Part shown: positions 5,624-6,843 of the stretch, piece by piece
Numbering within the stretch: the stretch's first letter is position 1
Layout of the letters: every line of letters starts with the position of its first letter
Assembly: GCA_947453125.1 (NCBI GenBank)
Contig: CANGGC010000140.1
Coordinates: forward strand, 1 to 6,843
DNA length: 6,843 nt
Direction: 5' to 3'
Source: Planctomycetaceae bacterium
Lineage (GTDB): Bacteria; Planctomycetota; Planctomycetia; Pirellulales; UBA1268
The notes under the pieces: generated by a model
Database searches by the model: none
Told to the model about the DNA's origin: nothing
Seen by the model: only the letters and a program-made list of their open reading frames with translations
Translations under genes and position numbers: made by a program

Positions 5624-6843
5624 ATGCGTCCGAGATCGTGTCGTTCCTTGTGTGCCGCACTCATCGTGGGGATGGCCGCCAGCCTGGCTGTGTCGCCCGC
5701 GATCCCTGCGCCGATCGTCGCCGGCTTCGAGCGCTTCGGCCGCCATGCTGACAAGGCGATCGATCGGATCGAAGCGGGGCTCTTGCTCCTCGGTGAACTC
5801 GGCTGCGTGAATTGCCATCGGGCCGGTGCGGCGGAAGCCCACGTCAGCGCCAAGGCAGGGCCGATCCTCGACCGGGTCGGCGAGCGGATCGATCCGGCCT
5901 GGATCGCGACCTACCTTCGTGACCCTGCCGCTGCCCGCCCCGGCACGACGATGCCCCACGCGCTTGCGAGCCTCGAAGAGGGCAAGCGATCGCGAACGGC
6001 GGAGGCGATCGCTCACTATCTCGCCTCGACCGGCGAGTTTTCCCGGGGGGCATTTCCTGGGTCCCAGGACGCCCGGCCGCGCGACGGGGTGCCGATCTAC
6101 GACCGCGTCGGCTGCCGGGCCTGCCATGGCGACCGGCTCTCGACCGCGCCCCATCTCCCCGACCAGCGCCCCCTCGGCGACCTCGCTGCCAAATGGTCTC
6201 CTGCCGCCCTCGATGCCTTTCTCCAGAATCCTCACCACACGCGCCCGTCGAGCCGGATGCCCGCCTTCCCGCTCGACGACGGCGAGCGTCGCCATCTCGT
6301 CGCGGCCCTCCTTCTTCCTGAAAGCCGTTGGGGGGGCGTGGCCGAGCAGACGGTGGCCTTCGAAGCGAAGTCGTGGAATCAGACCTTCGGCTCGCTCCCC
6401 GATTTCACCGCACTCGGGAAGCCCGACCGCACCGGCCCGCTCCAGGGCTTCGATGTCGAAGGCTTTGCCGGCCGCACCGACGGATTTTGTGTGCAGCTCT
6501 CGGGCTTTTTCCACGCCCCGGCGAAGGGACGCTATCGCTTCGATCTGGCGAGCGACGACGGCAGCCGCCTGCTCGTCGGCGGCGCCACCGTGATCGACAA
6601 CGATGGCGTCCATCCTCATAGCTGGCGCTCAGGAGATGTCGAGCTCGATGCCGGCATCCACGAGATAGCGGTCGAGTTTTTCGAAGCGGCCGGGCAATGT
6701 TCGCTCGAGCTCGACGTCGCCCCTCCGGGAGCCTCGCGCGAGTCGGCCCTCGCGTTCATCACGCCGTCGCGCGATGGCAAGCCGGCCCGGACCGCCCGCC
6801 CGGCCCCGCCGCCGTTTGTGGTCGATGCGGGGCTCGTCGCCGA
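5624..6843 (+). CDS. Secreted protein with two tandem heme c domains and a PA14 domain (3' end beyond window)
   Basis: The frame opened by ATG 5624 has no stop up to the last base, so only the first 406 residues are visible. A signal peptide is clear: RPRSCR, then a hydrophobic core LCAALIVGMAASLAV, with probable cleavage near AIPA (~residue 29). Two heme c sites follow: CVNCH (C61, C64, H65) with likely distal ligand Met110 in TTMPH, and CRACH (C164, C167, H168) with likely Met212 in SRMPAF. Spacing and the repeated YLRDP/FLQNP-type helix before each Met show two cytochrome c domains in a row. Residues ~240-370 form a PA14-type beta domain, marked by GRYRFDLASDDGSRLLVGG (302-320), IDNDGVH and the LDAGIHEIAVEFFEA strand. 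PA14 domains commonly bind carbohydrate. The role is therefore periplasmic or surface electron transfer coupled to glycan binding or oxidation (inferred). A Pro/Ala-rich linker (~386-398) implies another domain beyond the edge. A weak GGGGA precedes the start by 8 bases. Confidence 0.9.
   Translation, partial: MRPRSCRSLCAALIVGMAASLAVSPAIPAPIVAGFERFGRHADKAIDRIEAGLLLLGELGCVNCHRAGAAEAHVSAKAGPILDRVGERIDPAWIATYLRDPAAARPGTTMPHALASLEEGKRSRTAEAIAHYLASTGEFSRGAFPGSQDARPRDGVPIYDRVGCRACHGDRLSTAPHLPDQRPLGDLAAKWSPAALDAFLQNPHHTRPSSRMPAFPLDDGERRHLVAALLLPESRWGGVAEQTVAFEAKSWNQTFGSLPDFTALGKPDRTGPLQGFDVEGFAGRTDGFCVQLSGFFHAPAKGRYRFDLASDDGSRLLVGGATVIDNDGVHPHSWRSGDVELDAGIHEIAVEFFEAAGQCSLELDVAPPGASRESALAFITPSRDGKPARTARPAPPPFVVDAGLVA

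Noticed and set aside
5826..6593. Plus-strand open frame of 255 codons inside the cytochrome-PA14 gene
   Set aside because: It is in a different frame from the real gene, rich in Arg/Ser/Pro with no motifs. It is a GC-rich shadow.
5468..6619. Long minus-strand open frame (383 codons) opposite the cytochrome-PA14 gene
   Set aside because: The plus frame from 5624 has a signal peptide, two CxxCH motifs and a PA14 signature. The minus product has no recognisable features.
1..6843. CRISPR array, tRNA or rRNA genes, insertion sequence ends, phage genes
   Set aside because: No regularly spaced direct repeats, cloverleaf sequences, rRNA-like stretches or transposase/integrase motifs were seen. The window is almost fully covered by ordinary genes.

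Overview
The window is GC-rich DNA, and its gene content points to a member of the Planctomycetes (Pirellula/Rhodopirellula-like lineage). The main evidence is an adjacent pair of families that are greatly expanded in that phylum: a planctomycete-type cytochrome protein (PSCyt2/DUF1549 + PSD1/DUF1553) followed by a DUF1501 protein. A further gene joins c-type heme domains to a PA14 domain. All five real genes are on the plus strand and are tightly packed. There is no tRNA, rRNA, CRISPR array or insertion sequence, and no gene-free stretch over 300 bases.

Layout: (1) 1-391 is the 3' end of an unrecognised, probably secreted, beta-strand-rich protein. (2) 433-2910 is an exported PSCyt2-PSD1 protein with one CAHCH heme-attachment motif and an unusual Ala-rich helical insert. 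(3) 2927-4390 is a Tat-exported DUF1501 protein of the alkaline phosphatase/sulfatase-like superfamily. It starts 16 bases after gene 2 behind a good Shine-Dalgarno and is almost certainly co-transcribed with it. (4) 4438-5505 is a cytoplasmic YheT-type alpha/beta hydrolase. (5) 5624 to the window end is the start of a secreted protein with two tandem heme c domains followed by a PA14 carbohydrate-binding-type domain. It has no stop codon inside the window and runs off the right edge.

Genes 2, 3 and 5 are predicted to work outside the cytoplasmic membrane. Genes 2 and 3 form the usual planctomycete couple, whose biochemical role is not established. Gene 4 looks like an ordinary housekeeping-type hydrolase with its own promoter. 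The most interesting non-coding signal is a shared sequence, roughly TATAyTC..GGCC, in front of genes 2, 4 and 5. It looks like a -10 element with a conserved initially transcribed region and suggests three separate transcription units (gene 2+3, gene 4, gene 5). I do not see a clearly novel multi-gene system. The points worth following are the shared promoter motif, the domain variants and the heme-PA14 fusion.
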